Below the pieces are notes generated by a model, which did not search any database, had not been told where the DNA came from, and was given only the letters and a program-made list of their open reading frames with translations. From Paenibacillus agri (lineage in GTDB: Bacteria; Bacillota; Bacilli; Paenibacillales; Paenibacillaceae): a stretch of 64,000 bases of DNA. This document shows positions 51,487-60,711 of this stretch, piece by piece. Positions within the stretch are counted from its first letter, which is position 1. Each line of letters begins with the position of its first letter. The stretch is from positions 186,001 through 250,000 of the forward strand of contig NZ_JABWCS010000221.1 of assembly GCF_013359945.1 (NCBI RefSeq), written 5' to 3'. The position numbers were made by a program, and so were the translations under genes.

Positions 51487-51609
51487 ATGCCTACTGAGAT
51501 TTCAACGAATTTAAGAGGGGTTTTAAAAATGCAGATTTATTTTGAGGCTGCAGAGGCAAATTATAATAAGCAAATAGATTTAGTAGTAGCAGATGCTAAG
51601 TTGTTTTGA
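51487..51609 (+). CDS. Possible small or broken gene, 40 residues
   Basis: ATG 51487 reads MPTEISTNLRGVLKMQIYFE and continues to KLF with TGA at 51607. GGAGGAGAT abuts this ATG; an internal ATG at 51529 has GAGGGG eight bases upstream. The A/T-rich composition resembles coding sequence, but no family is recognised. Adjacent frames upstream (KGDGEDYLEKM near 51440) hint at decay of a longer gene. The rest of 51285-51486 shows nothing else. Confidence 0.3.
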   Translation: MPTEISTNLRGVLKMQIYFEAAEANYNKQIDLVVADAKLF

Positions 51610-51643
51610 AAAATAATTAATAATTTCTTATATAAAAATCGAA

Positions 51644-51686
51644 AGAAGGCTGGCCCCTATTCATGGTTTAATAGGGTCAGCCTTCT
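51644..51686. terminator. Bidirectional terminator
   Basis: AGAAGGCTG(GC)CCCTATT pairs with AATAGGG(T)CAGCCTTCT. T/A-rich on both sides; it can serve the small frame at 51487 and the minus-strand membrane gene. Confidence 0.85.
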
Positions 51687-51712
51687 TGTATTTACGAACT
51701 ATTAAAATTAGC

Positions 51713-51904
51713 TCAGTATTTTACTTCATCTTCATACCGATCACTAGGGAAATCACCGTTAACACTCTTCAGATATCCTGCGATGGTGAAGGAAGCGATG
51801 AGTCCGCCGATAACCCCCATGATGACTATGAAGAGGGAGAAGCCGTAGATACCGCCCAGCGCAAGAACAGATAATACGGTGATGATTAAGCTACCCCATT
51901 TCAT
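51713..51904 (-). CDS. Small membrane protein
   Basis: 63 residues: two hydrophobic helices (LIITVLSVLALGGIYGF and FIVIMGVIGGLIASF) and an acidic tail (SDRYEDEVKY). AAAGGAGAGTGTCCT precedes ATG 51904, a strong site for a gene of this size. Family and function not recognised. Confidence 0.7.
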   Translation of the reverse strand: MKWGSLIITVLSVLALGGIYGFSLFIVIMGVIGGLIASFTIAGYLKSVNGDFPSDRYEDEVKY

Positions 51905-52151
51905 AGGACACTCTCCTTTAGGTTTTTTTTATAATTATAGTATTAAAATGGAAATCAGACAATCGTTTAGCTCTCATAACAACTTACCTTTTCGTAAGAA
52001 ATCGCCGCGTTTAGGATGTAATGAAACTCTTTCACCATTTGCCCCGTATTACCCGGTACGAATATACCCTTTTTATATAGAAGGAATTTTTCTAATAGGT
52101 ATGGTAAAATACGTAAATCTAATAACAAAACAATGAAGGAGCTCGAGACTG

Positions 52152-53228
52152 TTGCCGCAAAATGTACCGAACAAAAAAACTTCCACTCCGCTGAAATGGC
52201 TGGGCGGTGGGGCAGCAATGCTCCTGTTGAAGGGAAAGGCGATTCTATCGCTGTTGAAAATTGGCAAGATCGCAGGTCCGTTAATTTCGATGATGGTGTC
52301 CATTTGGGCGTATGCGTTCATTTACCCGTGGAGCTTCTCGATTGGTATCGTCCTGCTATTACTAGTCCATGAGCTGGGTCACGTATTCGCAGCTAAGCGG
52401 ATGGGGCTCCCCGTCAGCGCACCGCTATTTATTCCGTTTATGGGCGCTCTGATTGCGTTGAAACGGCAGCCGCTGGATGCCAAGAGCGAAGCGTACATTG
52501 CCTTCGGTGGTCCTATACTGGGCAGTATAGGGGCGACAGCCGTGTTTGGGGCCGCGTATTACTTGGACAGCCCTTTGCTGTACTCCTTGGCTTACGTGGG
52601 ATTTTTGCTGAATCTGATTAATTTGCTGCCGATTCATCCGCTGGATGGCGGGCGAATTGTCACGGCGGTTACACGCTGGTTATGGCTGGTTGGACTTGTG
52701 GGTGGATTGGCGGTCATTATTTATCTGAAATCCATTTTGTTTTTGATTATTTGGGGTTTGTTCGCCTACGATTTGTATACCAAATACGTTAAACGGCGCA
52801 AGCAGAGCAAGAGACAGTTCGTAACGCGTAGCTTTATGATTCCTGTGGAGCGTCTTATCCAGGAAGGGTATATGATCCCGGGGCCAGAGCATAAGCGGGA
52901 GCTGCCTTTTACAACGTATAGCGATTTGAGCCACCAGCAATATATCGGGGTGAAGTGGGATAGTCTGGATTATTATGGTACAGCTATGCTGCCGCAGCAG
53001 GTTATCCTGGAGAAGGTGAAGGTCACTCAGCTGGAGCGGGTCGAACTGGAGAATGGACTGCATCTGAAGGTGAGCTGTGAGATTGAGTGTACTCCTTTTG
53101 AAAATGATAAATATTATGAGGTTCCTGCCCCAACTCGTTGGAAGTACGGAATAGCTTATTTTGCGCTGGCGGGCTTCCTGGGCGGCATGATGTATATGGT
53201 ACACCTGGTGGGGAATGTGAATATTTAA
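52152..53228 (+). CDS. Site-2 protease family membrane metallopeptidase (M50)
   Basis: 358 residues. Zinc motif HELGH (73-77, in LLLLVHELGHVFAA) and the second Asp in HPLDGGR (Asp165) are intact, with about six membrane helices (to ~220). The C-terminal ~130 residues are soluble with one last membrane helix (GIAYFALAGFLGGMMYMV). There are no PDZ or CBS domains, so it is neither RseP nor classical SpoIVFB; closest to the short YwhC-like group. The start is TTG 52152, ten bases from AAGGAG. Role in regulated proteolysis is inferred from the family. Confidence 0.9.
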   Translation: MPQNVPNKKTSTPLKWLGGGAAMLLLKGKAILSLLKIGKIAGPLISMMVSIWAYAFIYPWSFSIGIVLLLLVHELGHVFAAKRMGLPVSAPLFIPFMGALIALKRQPLDAKSEAYIAFGGPILGSIGATAVFGAAYYLDSPLLYSLAYVGFLLNLINLLPIHPLDGGRIVTAVTRWLWLVGLVGGLAVIIYLKSILFLIIWGLFAYDLYTKYVKRRKQSKRQFVTRSFMIPVERLIQEGYMIPGPEHKRELPFTTYSDLSHQQYIGVKWDSLDYYGTAMLPQQVILEKVKVTQLERVELENGLHLKVSCEIECTPFENDKYYEVPAPTRWKYGIAYFALAGFLGGMMYMVHLVGNVNI

Positions 53229-53317
53229 TGGAGCGGTAAGGGAAGTCCAAGGGTTTGAAAATCTCCAGAGTGGTTAATAGATTATATTCGACAATGATTA
53301 ATGTCTGGAGATGATTT

Positions 53318-53962
53318 TTGTTGAAAAAGACATGGGGTATCGCTTCCGCAGTTGTCGGCATGCTCGCTACAGGTTCGGCAGGCGTATATGCTGGCAGCAA
53401 TCTGCAGCAGATTAAAGCCTTCCTTAATTATGGAATCGCCATTCAGGTCAATGGGACTGCTTATGCACCAGTAGATGGCAGCGGCAAGAAGCTCACGCCA
53501 ATTACGTATGACGGTTTAACCTATCTGCCAACGCGTGCTATTGCTGGAGCGCTTGGGGTTCCCGTGTCTTATGATGCAGTAGCCAACAAGGTAATCATCG
53601 GCAGTGACTCGGGGAGTACAGGTGGTTCACCGACAAGCAGTGTCAAGAAATCGAAGAATCTGCCTGCAGATTTTCCGGTAGCCGGGGATGCCATCATTAC
53701 GGATTTGACCGACAGTGTGGTGGACGGGAAGAAAAAGGCTGTGCTGGTTTATTTGACGAAGGACAGTATTGAGACTATGGGGAAAAAGTATACCGATTAT
53801 GTCGATGGCAAGAACATCACTCAAGCCTCGAAGGTTATAGACAAAAGTTCGATGGTGATTACCGGTAAGCTGGGCGGGAAAAGCCCGGTATCTATCATCG
53901 GGGGATTATCTGCATCCAAAGCAGGATACACTGAAATCACGATTACATGGTCAGAAGGATAG
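53318..53962 (+). CDS. Secreted stalk-domain protein (copper amine oxidase N-terminal-like)
   Basis: 214 residues. Signal peptide (1-26, KKTWGIASAVVGMLATGSAG) followed by the Paenibacillus-style stalk domain (about 35-92: AIQVNGTAYAPVDG, YDGLTYLPTRAIAGALGVPV, NKVIIGSDSG), then a linker and a ~110-residue unassigned domain. Start TTG at 53318 (or the next TTG, 53321), 7-10 bases from GGAG. Stalk domains occur in many wall-associated proteins without copper chemistry. Function unknown. Confidence 0.82.
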   Translation: MLKKTWGIASAVVGMLATGSAGVYAGSNLQQIKAFLNYGIAIQVNGTAYAPVDGSGKKLTPITYDGLTYLPTRAIAGALGVPVSYDAVANKVIIGSDSGSTGGSPTSSVKKSKNLPADFPVAGDAIITDLTDSVVDGKKKAVLVYLTKDSIETMGKKYTDYVDGKNITQASKVIDKSSMVITGKLGGKSPVSIIGGLSASKAGYTEITITWSEG

Positions 53963-54015
53963 ACGAAATCCACCTGCAGATATACTTATATACATAAGAA
54001 TTGCAATATGAGCTG

Positions 54016-54058
54016 AACCCCATTTTCCGATTCCAAGCGGAGAGTGGGGTTTTGTTTT
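54016..54058 (+). terminator. Intrinsic terminator of the stalk-domain gene
   Basis: AACCCCA(TT)TTCCG pairs with CGGAGAGTGGGGTT, followed by TTGTTTT. Confidence 0.75.
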
Positions 54059-54625
54059 AGGCTGGATCATAACGGTGATTTGTCTTTGTTTTTCCCTATC
54101 GAGAAGTTATAGCGCGTTCTACTGATATCGCATACTTGAACCTGTTGATCAATTCTATAGAGCGGGCTGTACTAAGGATCCAGAGGTGCAATTAACGGCA
54201 TTTTTGTACCTTAAATACTCTGCAGCTAAGGATTAATGGGAATTAAGTGCAATATTGTATGTTAAATTCGCAGTAATCCCCCTTTTGGCGCGATTTTTAG
54301 AAAATAAGATACAATAATGTCCTTATTATCCTTTTTATCTATTATTGAAGAAATATAAGGTACGAAAATGCTCTTAGTTGGGAAAGTGGACCATTTTCAC
54401 TGTTAAGAAGATGGGTGCAGGAGATTAGGTACAACAGCAACCGGAAGTCTAAACATGCACAGTAGTGTAGGAGTGACGACCAACCCTTGAGTGAGAATCT
54501 TAAGAGCGTCTTATATGGTCTTCTGTTTGGATGTTAATGTCACTTAATAAGGCCTTGTTATAAAAACCTCTGAATCGTCAAAACTGTAGAGAAAGAGCTA
54601 CAGAGAGGGCGAAAGGAGAATACCA
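54059..54625. other. Gene-free region with internal repeats and family B repeat copy 2
   Basis: About 570 bases without a gene. Around 54185-54275 the pattern GTGCAAT...TTGTA...TTAAAT occurs twice (GTGCAATTAACGGCATTTTT then GTGCAATATTGTATGTTAAA). At 54430-54517 the tail of the 30231-30311 repeat recurs (ACAACAGC, CCGGAAGTC, AAACAT, AGTGACGACCAACC, TTGAGTGAGAATCTTAAG, CGTCTTATAT), with a small insertion. No promoter stands out for the lipoprotein gene that follows. Confidence 0.55.
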
Positions 54626-54859
54626 ATGAACACACGATCTTATCGATGTAGGGGATTGTCAGCATGGTGCTTGGGTCTATGCGCTGCTGCGTTAATCGGA
54701 TTAACCGGGTGCAGTACGGATACGCCGGCTTCGAGATACCAAGAGGTCAACAAGCTATCTACTCTGGATGGAGAGCTGGAGCACTCCCCGGAACCTTCGC
54801 CGGTGCTGATAGATGTCTACGACCGCTCGATCCCGCAGGAGGTTTATTCGGGCGATTAA
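54626..54859 (+). CDS. Small lipoprotein
   Basis: 77 residues: a basic N terminus, hydrophobic core LGLCAAALIGL and lipobox LTGC (Cys at about 29), leaving a ~48-residue Ser/Pro/Glu-rich tail. GAAAGGAGAATACCA precedes ATG 54626. The short tail has no recognised domain; it may be a small surface peptide. Confidence 0.65.
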   Translation: MNTRSYRCRGLSAWCLGLCAAALIGLTGCSTDTPASRYQEVNKLSTLDGELEHSPEPSPVLIDVYDRSIPQEVYSGD

Positions 54860-54970
54860 CCTATATCGCGTTGCTATTGCTGCCAGCTAGGGCCTGAACT
54901 ATACAGAAAAACGAATATTCTGTATAATAGACCGACTATTGTCTTTTACATAGAGAGGAGTTTTAAGGTC

Positions 54971-55414
54971 ATGGCGGCAGAAATCGTACGTGTAACGAAT
55001 GAGGAACAGCTCCGGCAGGGGTTTGATATTCGCAAGAAAGTGTTCGTGGAAGAACAGAAGGTACCGGAGGAAGAAGAGATCGATGAGTATGATGTGATCA
55101 GTCCGGATGTGCACCATATCCTATTGATCGATGACGGGATTCCGGTGGCGACAGGCCGATTGATCTATTATAAAGCAGCCACGGCCAAAATGCAGCGGAT
55201 CGCTGTGATGAAAGATTACCGCTCCAAGGGGTATGGACGGGTGCTTCTCTTGGCGCTGGAAGAGCTTGCGCGTGAGCTGGGACTAGAATACTCCATTCTG
55301 GACGGACAATGCCAGGCGGAGAATTTCTATCGCAAGCTGGGATATGAAGTCATCTCGACAGAGCCGTTCTATGATGCAGGGATTCTGCATGTGCGGATGC
55401 AAAAAACGCTCTAG
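54971..55414 (+). CDS. GNAT acetyltransferase (YjcF/ElaA-like)
   Basis: 147 residues: IRKKVFVEEQKVPEEEE is the N-terminal signature of the ElaA/YjcF group. The acetyl-CoA loop is YRSKGYGRVLLLALEE, followed by QAENFYRKLGYEV. Small-molecule or protein acetylation; substrate unknown. GAGAGGAG precedes ATG 54971. Transcribed alone or with the following small gene 94 bases downstream. Confidence 0.92.
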   Translation: MAAEIVRVTNEEQLRQGFDIRKKVFVEEQKVPEEEEIDEYDVISPDVHHILLIDDGIPVATGRLIYYKAATAKMQRIAVMKDYRSKGYGRVLLLALEELARELGLEYSILDGQCQAENFYRKLGYEVISTEPFYDAGILHVRMQKTL

Positions 55415-55508
55415 TCGCGGCCTAGTCAAGCGCATATTTCAATGATGCTGCGGACATGCTAAAGGTTGCCTGATGATGGCAAATCCATGTCCAAGGAGTT
55501 GATCTTGC

Positions 55509-55748
55509 GTGACGATCAGCGATGAACGCGAACGTTTTATAGCGACCCAGAAGAATGGGGATGGGGATCTGACGAGCTTTCAGACCTCTTCCGGGCGGGT
55601 GCTTGATTACGAGCAGGCCCTGCAGGAAGTACAGGCTGGCAAAATTGCCGGAGTCAATGTGTTCAAAGGCAAGGATGGTGCACTGCATATCCGCGGAGAT
55701 GCGGACGGTGACCCGACCAACAATCTGGATCAGCTTCCGTTATTTTAG
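55509..55748 (+). CDS. DUF3892 domain protein
   Basis: 79 residues. FIATQKNGDGDLTSFQTSSG, ALQEVQAGKIAGVNVF and the C-terminal NNLDQLPLF are the whole of a DUF3892 unit, a small beta-rich domain of unknown role common in Bacillales. The start is GTG 55509, ten bases from AAGGAG. Confidence 0.82.
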   Translation: MTISDERERFIATQKNGDGDLTSFQTSSGRVLDYEQALQEVQAGKIAGVNVFKGKDGALHIRGDADGDPTNNLDQLPLF

Positions 55749-55761
55749 CGGTGATATCGAT

Positions 55762-55812
55762 GGCCGGACAGGCGTCTTCTCGAAAGACGTTACTGTTCGG
55801 CCTTTTTATATA
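55762..55812. terminator. Intrinsic terminator between DUF3892 and the convergent MBL gene
   Basis: GGCCG(G)ACAG(G)CGTCTT pairs with AAGACG(TTA)CTGT(T)CGGCC, followed by T5. Confidence 0.85.
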
Positions 55813-55826
55813 CATAGGACTATGAC

Positions 55827-56564
55827 TTATAGGGTGTACATCACATGCTGCTCCAGAAACTCCATCTCTCTGGTATGTCCTACATAATCCGGCTTTTCAT
55901 CGCCATAGTGCATAAGGTAGATCAACTTCCGGACATCTTCCGGTAAAGATAGTAATTCTTCCAGCGTTGTATGAACATGTCCAGTTCCGGTGAGCTGACA
56001 GTCGTGCAGAATCCGGCGGATGCCCTGTTCCCGCACCAGATCGATCAGCAGATCGGGTTGAAATATGATATCTGCACTATAGAAAATATCGCCATTCACA
56101 ATCAGGGAATAGCTGTCTTTGCCCGGTACATGTGGGGTTTGTAGCAACTCCAGCACAAGATCTTCGGACAGACGGTGGGGGACACCGGGAGATAGCGGTC
56201 TAACCTCGAAGATATCCTCCAATGAGGACACAACACCTTGCTGATACATACCGCCCATCAGCGTATGGTCCCACAAGGGCTCCACCAGAGCTTCCGGTAA
56301 AAGCAGGGTCATCTTGCGATTATATTTATGCTTAAGTGTAAGGGCCTGTTCTTCCAGTCCTCCGACATGGTCGGCGTGGATATGGGTAATCAGGGTGGCG
56401 TTGACATCCCGGAAGGATCTGTTCAGCTCGTGCATTGCCAGCGGGGCCGTAACGCCGCAGTCAATCATTAAGGTATAATTCTTGTCCAGGAGAAGCCCGT
56501 TGTTGTTGAAATAATTTTTGGCTAAGGCGTTGCCGGTACCAAGCATCTGCAGGCTTATACTCAT
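55827..56564 (-). CDS. MBL-fold metallo-hydrolase (RNase Z-like branch)
   Basis: 245 residues with the canonical zinc motif THIHADHVGG. N-terminal LGTGNAL and MIDCGVTA, then FYSADIIF (bridging Asp) and a late YGDEKPDYVGH segment, place it near the RNase Z / phosphodiesterase branch. It lacks the exosite arm of true tRNase Z. Start ATG 56564 with GGAGG eight bases upstream; the frame opens five codons earlier. Substrate unknown. Confidence 0.88.
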   Translation of the reverse strand: MSISLQMLGTGNALAKNYFNNNGLLLDKNYTLMIDCGVTAPLAMHELNRSFRDVNATLITHIHADHVGGLEEQALTLKHKYNRKMTLLLPEALVEPLWDHTLMGGMYQQGVVSSLEDIFEVRPLSPGVPHRLSEDLVLELLQTPHVPGKDSYSLIVNGDIFYSADIIFQPDLLIDLVREQGIRRILHDCQLTGTGHVHTTLEELLSLPEDVRKLIYLMHYGDEKPDYVGHTREMEFLEQHVMYTL

Positions 56565-56731
56565 CGGAAGAACCTCCAATAGTAGGGGATAGACATACTA
56601 TATCATGGGTTTGTTTGCGTGATGTTATCAAGATGAGGGACAGGAATGAAACTTTTTCCTGACACAAGCGCAACTTGCAGGAGAGAAGCTAGTATACATT
56701 AACAGTATGAATTACTTGGGGGTTTCTAGCG

Positions 56732-57283
56732 ATGAGATGGAAAAAAATAGCTTTATGTGTGCTCGTCTTTTCCCTGATGGGCGGCTCGTTACTATTCGCT
56801 GATTCGGTGAGCCAGAAGATTAAGGTCTGGAGCAACGGAAAAGAAATTACGGACGGCGGATATCTGATTGACGGGAAGACGTACATTCCTGCACGGGAGG
56901 CAGGCGGAGTTGTAATCTGGGATGGCTCCGGTAAAGTAACCATTCTCAAACCGAATGTGCATATTGTCCTCTTCAAGGGAGACACAGTGTTCGGCAATGT
57001 GAATTTGGGCAAGCTAAAGTTTAAGGTACTCTCGCAGGTAGATAGTCTGACAGACGAGATTTCTTCGGTCAAGGTGACGATCACGGATCCTTCGGGAAAC
57101 AGCAAAGATATCGACTCGCGCAACATGGAAGGAACGAAGAAAGAGGATTTCTGGTTCTCCAGCTCCGAGATTACGTATGATTTCAAGGAAGCAGGAAAAT
57201 ACCGGGTAGGCTTCTATATCAGACCAACCAAGAATGGAGACTATGTTCTTGTGTCGGAGAAAGTCATAACTGCGCTAAATTAG
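56732..57283 (+). CDS. Secreted stalk-domain protein
   Basis: 183 residues. Signal peptide (1-23, LCVLVFSLMGGSLLFA); a short stalk/copper-amine-oxidase-N-like domain (about 28-75: KIKVWSNGKEITDGGYLIDG, KTYIPAREAGG); then an Ig-like beta domain of ~95 residues. It resembles the 53318 gene in layout but not in its second domain. GGGGGTTTCTAGCG before ATG 56732 is a moderate site. Function unknown. Confidence 0.8.
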   Translation: MRWKKIALCVLVFSLMGGSLLFADSVSQKIKVWSNGKEITDGGYLIDGKTYIPAREAGGVVIWDGSGKVTILKPNVHIVLFKGDTVFGNVNLGKLKFKVLSQVDSLTDEISSVKVTITDPSGNSKDIDSRNMEGTKKEDFWFSSSEITYDFKEAGKYRVGFYIRPTKNGDYVLVSEKVITALN

Positions 57284-57375
57284 TAAGGTTTGACCACTCC
57301 CAAAATTGACCTGAAGTTGTTATACGTGTTACGATACGATTTGTAGGCTAATACAATTCAAAGTGAGGTATTTCA

Positions 57376-57699
57376 ATGAGCGATCACAAACATGAGCATG
57401 GCCATGAACATGGGGAAGCATGCGGTTGCGGACATGATCACGACCATGAGCACGAGGAGTTTGTGCTGACCTTGACGAACGAGCAGGGCGAAGATGTAGA
57501 GATGGTACTGGTAGAAACGTTTGACGTAGGCGAGAAGTTGTACGCGCTGCTGTTGGAACGCGAAAACCCTGAGGCGGATGGTATTATTCTGCGTCTAGAA
57601 GAAGAGAATGAAGAAATGGTGCTTTACAATATCGAAGATGAAGCTGAATGGAAAGCTGTTGAAGAAGCATACAACGAGCTGCTCGCCCAGCAAGAATAG
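57376..57699 (+). CDS. DUF1292 protein (YrzB-like) with His-rich N terminus
   Basis: 107 residues. The acidic DUF1292 domain (about 28-105: FVLTLTNEQGEDVEMVLVET, WKAVEEAYNEL) is common in Firmicutes, usually linked to yrrK-yrzB. Here it has an extra N-terminal segment with nine His and two Cys in ~27 residues (HEHGHEHGEACGCGHDHDHE), which could bind metal ions. It is not in the usual alaS-yrzL-yrrK cluster. AAAGTGAGGTATTTCA precedes the ATG. Confidence 0.88.
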   Translation: MSDHKHEHGHEHGEACGCGHDHDHEHEEFVLTLTNEQGEDVEMVLVETFDVGEKLYALLLERENPEADGIILRLEEENEEMVLYNIEDEAEWKAVEEAYNELLAQQE

Positions 57700-57757
57700 A
57701 TTTTCGGTGATAGAAAAGGACTGGTCCAGGATTTTCCTGGCAGTTGACTTCATAAGC

Positions 57758-57789
57758 AAAAACCCGATACTTTGCAGTATCGGGTTTTT
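57758..57789. terminator. Bidirectional terminator between DUF1292 and speA
   Basis: AAACCCGATAC TTTGCA GTATCGGGTTT with A-rich left and T-rich right flanks. Confidence 0.9.
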
Positions 57790-57822
57790 GTATGGTTGGC
57801 GACGGTGCGAAGAGAAAGCCGA

Positions 57823-59298
57823 TCAGGAGATCGGCTCGGCCTCTACAACTACCTTCACATTGGTGATGGTGCGGTCCTCAGGTCCTTTTACCGGCAACCC
57901 GATTTCTACATGGTCGATGATATAATCGATATTATCTTGGGTAATAACTTCACCAGGGAGGAGAATCGGAATACCCGGCGGGTATACATAGATGAATTCC
58001 GCGATAATATAACCGGCTGATTCCCGGAACGGAACGAGCTGAGTATCTGCGTAGAACGCATCTCTTGGGATCAGGGCAAGCTGCGGAATCTCAGGCACCT
58101 GAACCTTGAGCTCGTATATTTCTCCCTTGCTGTAATGAATGGCAGACAATACCCGCAAGGCAGCAATTAGCTTGTCCACTGATTCTTGGGTATCACCAGG
58201 GGTAATAAGGCAAAGAATATTATACATGTCGCTAAGCTCGACTTCGATGTTGTACTTGTCACGCAGCCAGTTCTCCGCTTCGTAGCCGGTAATACCGAGA
58301 TGGCGGACATGAATGTTCAATTTGGTTGGGTCATGGTCAAAGGTAGCTTCTGTCCCGAGAATTTCTTTGCCAAAGCTGTAAAGGCCTTCAATGCTGTTGA
58401 CAGCATCGCGGGCATAGTTGGACAGGCGAATCGCTTCCGCAGCAATCTCATGACCGTTTAGGGCGAGATTGCGTCTGGATGTGTCCAGTGAAGCAAGTAA
58501 AATGTAGGAAGTTGACGTCGTAGTCAGCATGCTGAGAATGGTCTGTACCCGCTGCGGGTTGATGAGGCCAGTCTTCGCATTGAGATTCAATACCGAGCTT
58601 TGGGTCATGGAGCCGCCCAGCTTATGTACACTGGTAGCTGCCATATCCGCGCCGGCCTGCATGGCCGATGTCGGCAGATCTTCATGAAAATGAATCAGTA
58701 CTCCATGCGCCTCGTCCACAAGTACGGGGATACCATGACTGTGGGCCAGATTCACAATGGAACGCAGGTCGGCACATACGCCGAAATACGTCGGATTGAT
58801 GACCAGAACGGCTTTGGCGTCCGAGTGACGCTTCAAGGCCCGCTCCAGGGCGCTGGTGGTTATGCCGTGATCTATCCCTAGATTCTCATCCTGAACAGGA
58901 GAGACGAACACAGGCTTGGCTCCGGAAAAAATAATGGCCGACATAACAGACTTATGAATGTTACGCGGTACAATGATTTTATCACCGGGCGAGCAAACAG
59001 AGAGGATCATCGTCATGATAGCGCTGCTCGTGCCTTGTACACTGAAATACGTGTAATCAGCGCCGAAAGCTTTTGCAGCCAGCTTCTGAGCTTCCTCTAT
59101 CACGCCTTTGGGCTGATGAAGATCATCAAGCGGCGCGATATTGATCAGGTCTATGGATAGAGCATTATCGCCGATAAACTCACGGAATTCGGCATCGGTT
59201 CCTTGCCCCTTCTTATGCCCCGGAATATGGAATTGAACGGGATTGCCGGCGGCATGCTTTTTTAGAGCGCTGAAGAGGGGAGTACGGTGTTGATTCAT
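57823..59298 (-). CDS. speA: Orn/Lys/Arg decarboxylase family protein, probable arginine decarboxylase
   Basis: 491 residues, the same size class as B. subtilis SpeA. PLP fold type I: the cofactor Lys is Lys226 in ATSVHKLGGS, with the Asp/Glu pair in LVDEAHG and the FHIPGHKKGQG N-terminal motif typical of this family. A C-terminal domain follows (from ~390). It would make agmatine from arginine as the first step of polyamine synthesis; lysine or ornithine specificity cannot be ruled out. GGTTGTGACAGC before the ATG is not a good ribosome-binding site. The 5' end lies 90 bases from the divergent MFS gene. Confidence 0.9.
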   Translation of the reverse strand: MNQHRTPLFSALKKHAAGNPVQFHIPGHKKGQGTDAEFREFIGDNALSIDLINIAPLDDLHQPKGVIEEAQKLAAKAFGADYTYFSVQGTSSAIMTMILSVCSPGDKIIVPRNIHKSVMSAIIFSGAKPVFVSPVQDENLGIDHGITTSALERALKRHSDAKAVLVINPTYFGVCADLRSIVNLAHSHGIPVLVDEAHGVLIHFHEDLPTSAMQAGADMAATSVHKLGGSMTQSSVLNLNAKTGLINPQRVQTILSMLTTTSTSYILLASLDTSRRNLALNGHEIAAEAIRLSNYARDAVNSIEGLYSFGKEILGTEATFDHDPTKLNIHVRHLGITGYEAENWLRDKYNIEVELSDMYNILCLITPGDTQESVDKLIAALRVLSAIHYSKGEIYELKVQVPEIPQLALIPRDAFYADTQLVPFRESAGYIIAEFIYVYPPGIPILLPGEVITQDNIDYIIDHVEIGLPVKGPEDRTITNVKVVVEAEPIS

Positions 59299-59388
59299 TT
59301 AATGCTGTCACAACCTTTCGTGAAGAGTAATTTTTCAAGCAGACATCAGTATAACAAATCAATGACCATAATACTAGGATGTGATAGA

Positions 59389-60675
59389 ATGTCCGGCAAA
59401 GCACAACGGATGCATATTAATTTGACTTCGCCGTTTATCGTGAAAATGTGGGTTATCATCTTTTTAGTGGAGTTTGTAAAAGGATCTCTGTTAGTTGCCT
59501 TGCTCCCTGTCTATATGGAGCATATTCTTGGATTGTCGGTTACTGTCGTCGGATTTTCCTTCGCGCTGCAGTATTTGGGTGATAACCTGTTCCGCAGTCC
59601 TTCAGGCTGGGTGATGGAGCGGATCGGGTACCGCTGGACGATGACCGGCGCACTGCTCTTGATTCTGCTTGCGTTAACTTTGATTATCGTTGCTAAAAAT
59701 GCGGCGTTGCTGTCGCTGGCCTGCCTCATTCTGGGGATCGGGACTTCCCCGCTCTGGCCCTGCGTCATGACTGGCGTAACGGAGCTGGCCGGCTCTACGC
59801 AAAGCGGCAGCAGCGGCGCAGCCATGGGCGCAGTGGAGATGGCCTCCCTGGCCGGGACCGGGATCGGACCCATTACCGTGAACTTTCTCATGGATCATGG
59901 CGGATACAGCTATCGAACAACCTTTTTTGTCCTGCTGGCCTGTGCAGTGGCTGTCGTTGTAGTAGCTCTGCTGCTGCCTAAGCGGATCGATCCGGATCAT
60001 CCGGCACCTCTCAAGGTTGCCAATGCGGTGGATAGCGCAGGATCATCATCCAAAAAGGTCAACCCGCTACAGAGCCTGAAACGAACGCTCACGCAGCTCA
60101 AAACCACGCTCAAGGTGAGCAGGCTGCTCTACCCGGCGCTCTTTCTACAGGCGTTCGCCATCGGACTGATGACACCGGTAGTCACACTGTTCGCACGCAC
60201 AGAGCTACATGTCTCGCCAAATCAGTTCAGTCTTCTGCTTATTGCCGGAGGCGGGATCACGGTACTGACGCTTATTCCGGCAGGACGCCTTGTGGACCGT
60301 ATCGGTACTACGTTGTTTCTCAACATCGGCTTCTTGCTGGCTGCGTTCTCTATGACATTGTTCTCGATGGTGCGATGGCTGCCCTTTGTGTTCGGCGCCG
60401 TGGCTCTGGTCGGTATCAGCTATGCGCTGATCCTCCCCGCCTGGAACGCTTTTCTGGCCAAGCAGGTGCCTAAGGGGGAACGCGGGACGGTATGGGGGTT
60501 GTTCTTGACTCTCCAGGGTTCCGGAATGGTCGCAGGACCGGTGCTATCAGGCAAGCTTTGGGATTCGGTGGGCCATGGGGTGCCTTTCCTGGTCAGCGCT
60601 TTTGTGATGCTTCTGCTGTTCGGCTTACACCTGCTTATCGTCCGTAGGACGGGCAGAAAGGTTCAGGCGCTCTAA
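59389..60675 (+). CDS. MFS transporter
   Basis: 428 residues with twelve hydrophobic helices and a cytoplasmic loop at about 200-240. The motif-A-like sequence GWVMERIGYRWTM follows helix 2, and GRLVDRIGTT is its counterpart in the second half. ATG 59389 has AGGA nine bases upstream; the frame opens 34 codons earlier, overlapping the speA start, and is rejected. It is divergent from speA, so export of a polyamine or related amine is a possibility, but sequence alone does not show this. Confidence 0.9.
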   Translation: MSGKAQRMHINLTSPFIVKMWVIIFLVEFVKGSLLVALLPVYMEHILGLSVTVVGFSFALQYLGDNLFRSPSGWVMERIGYRWTMTGALLLILLALTLIIVAKNAALLSLACLILGIGTSPLWPCVMTGVTELAGSTQSGSSGAAMGAVEMASLAGTGIGPITVNFLMDHGGYSYRTTFFVLLACAVAVVVVALLLPKRIDPDHPAPLKVANAVDSAGSSSKKVNPLQSLKRTLTQLKTTLKVSRLLYPALFLQAFAIGLMTPVVTLFARTELHVSPNQFSLLLIAGGGITVLTLIPAGRLVDRIGTTLFLNIGFLLAAFSMTLFSMVRWLPFVFGAVALVGISYALILPAWNAFLAKQVPKGERGTVWGLFLTLQGSGMVAGPVLSGKLWDSVGHGVPFLVSAFVMLLLFGLHLLIVRRTGRKVQAL

Positions 60676-60711
60676 CAAGCAGCTGGATCAAGCGAGTTAT
60701 AAAACATAAAT

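Noticed and set aside
57823..60675. speA and the divergent MFS gene as a proven polyamine synthesis/export module
   Set aside because: Only adjacency supports it; the transporter shows no polyamine-specific motif that I can recognise.
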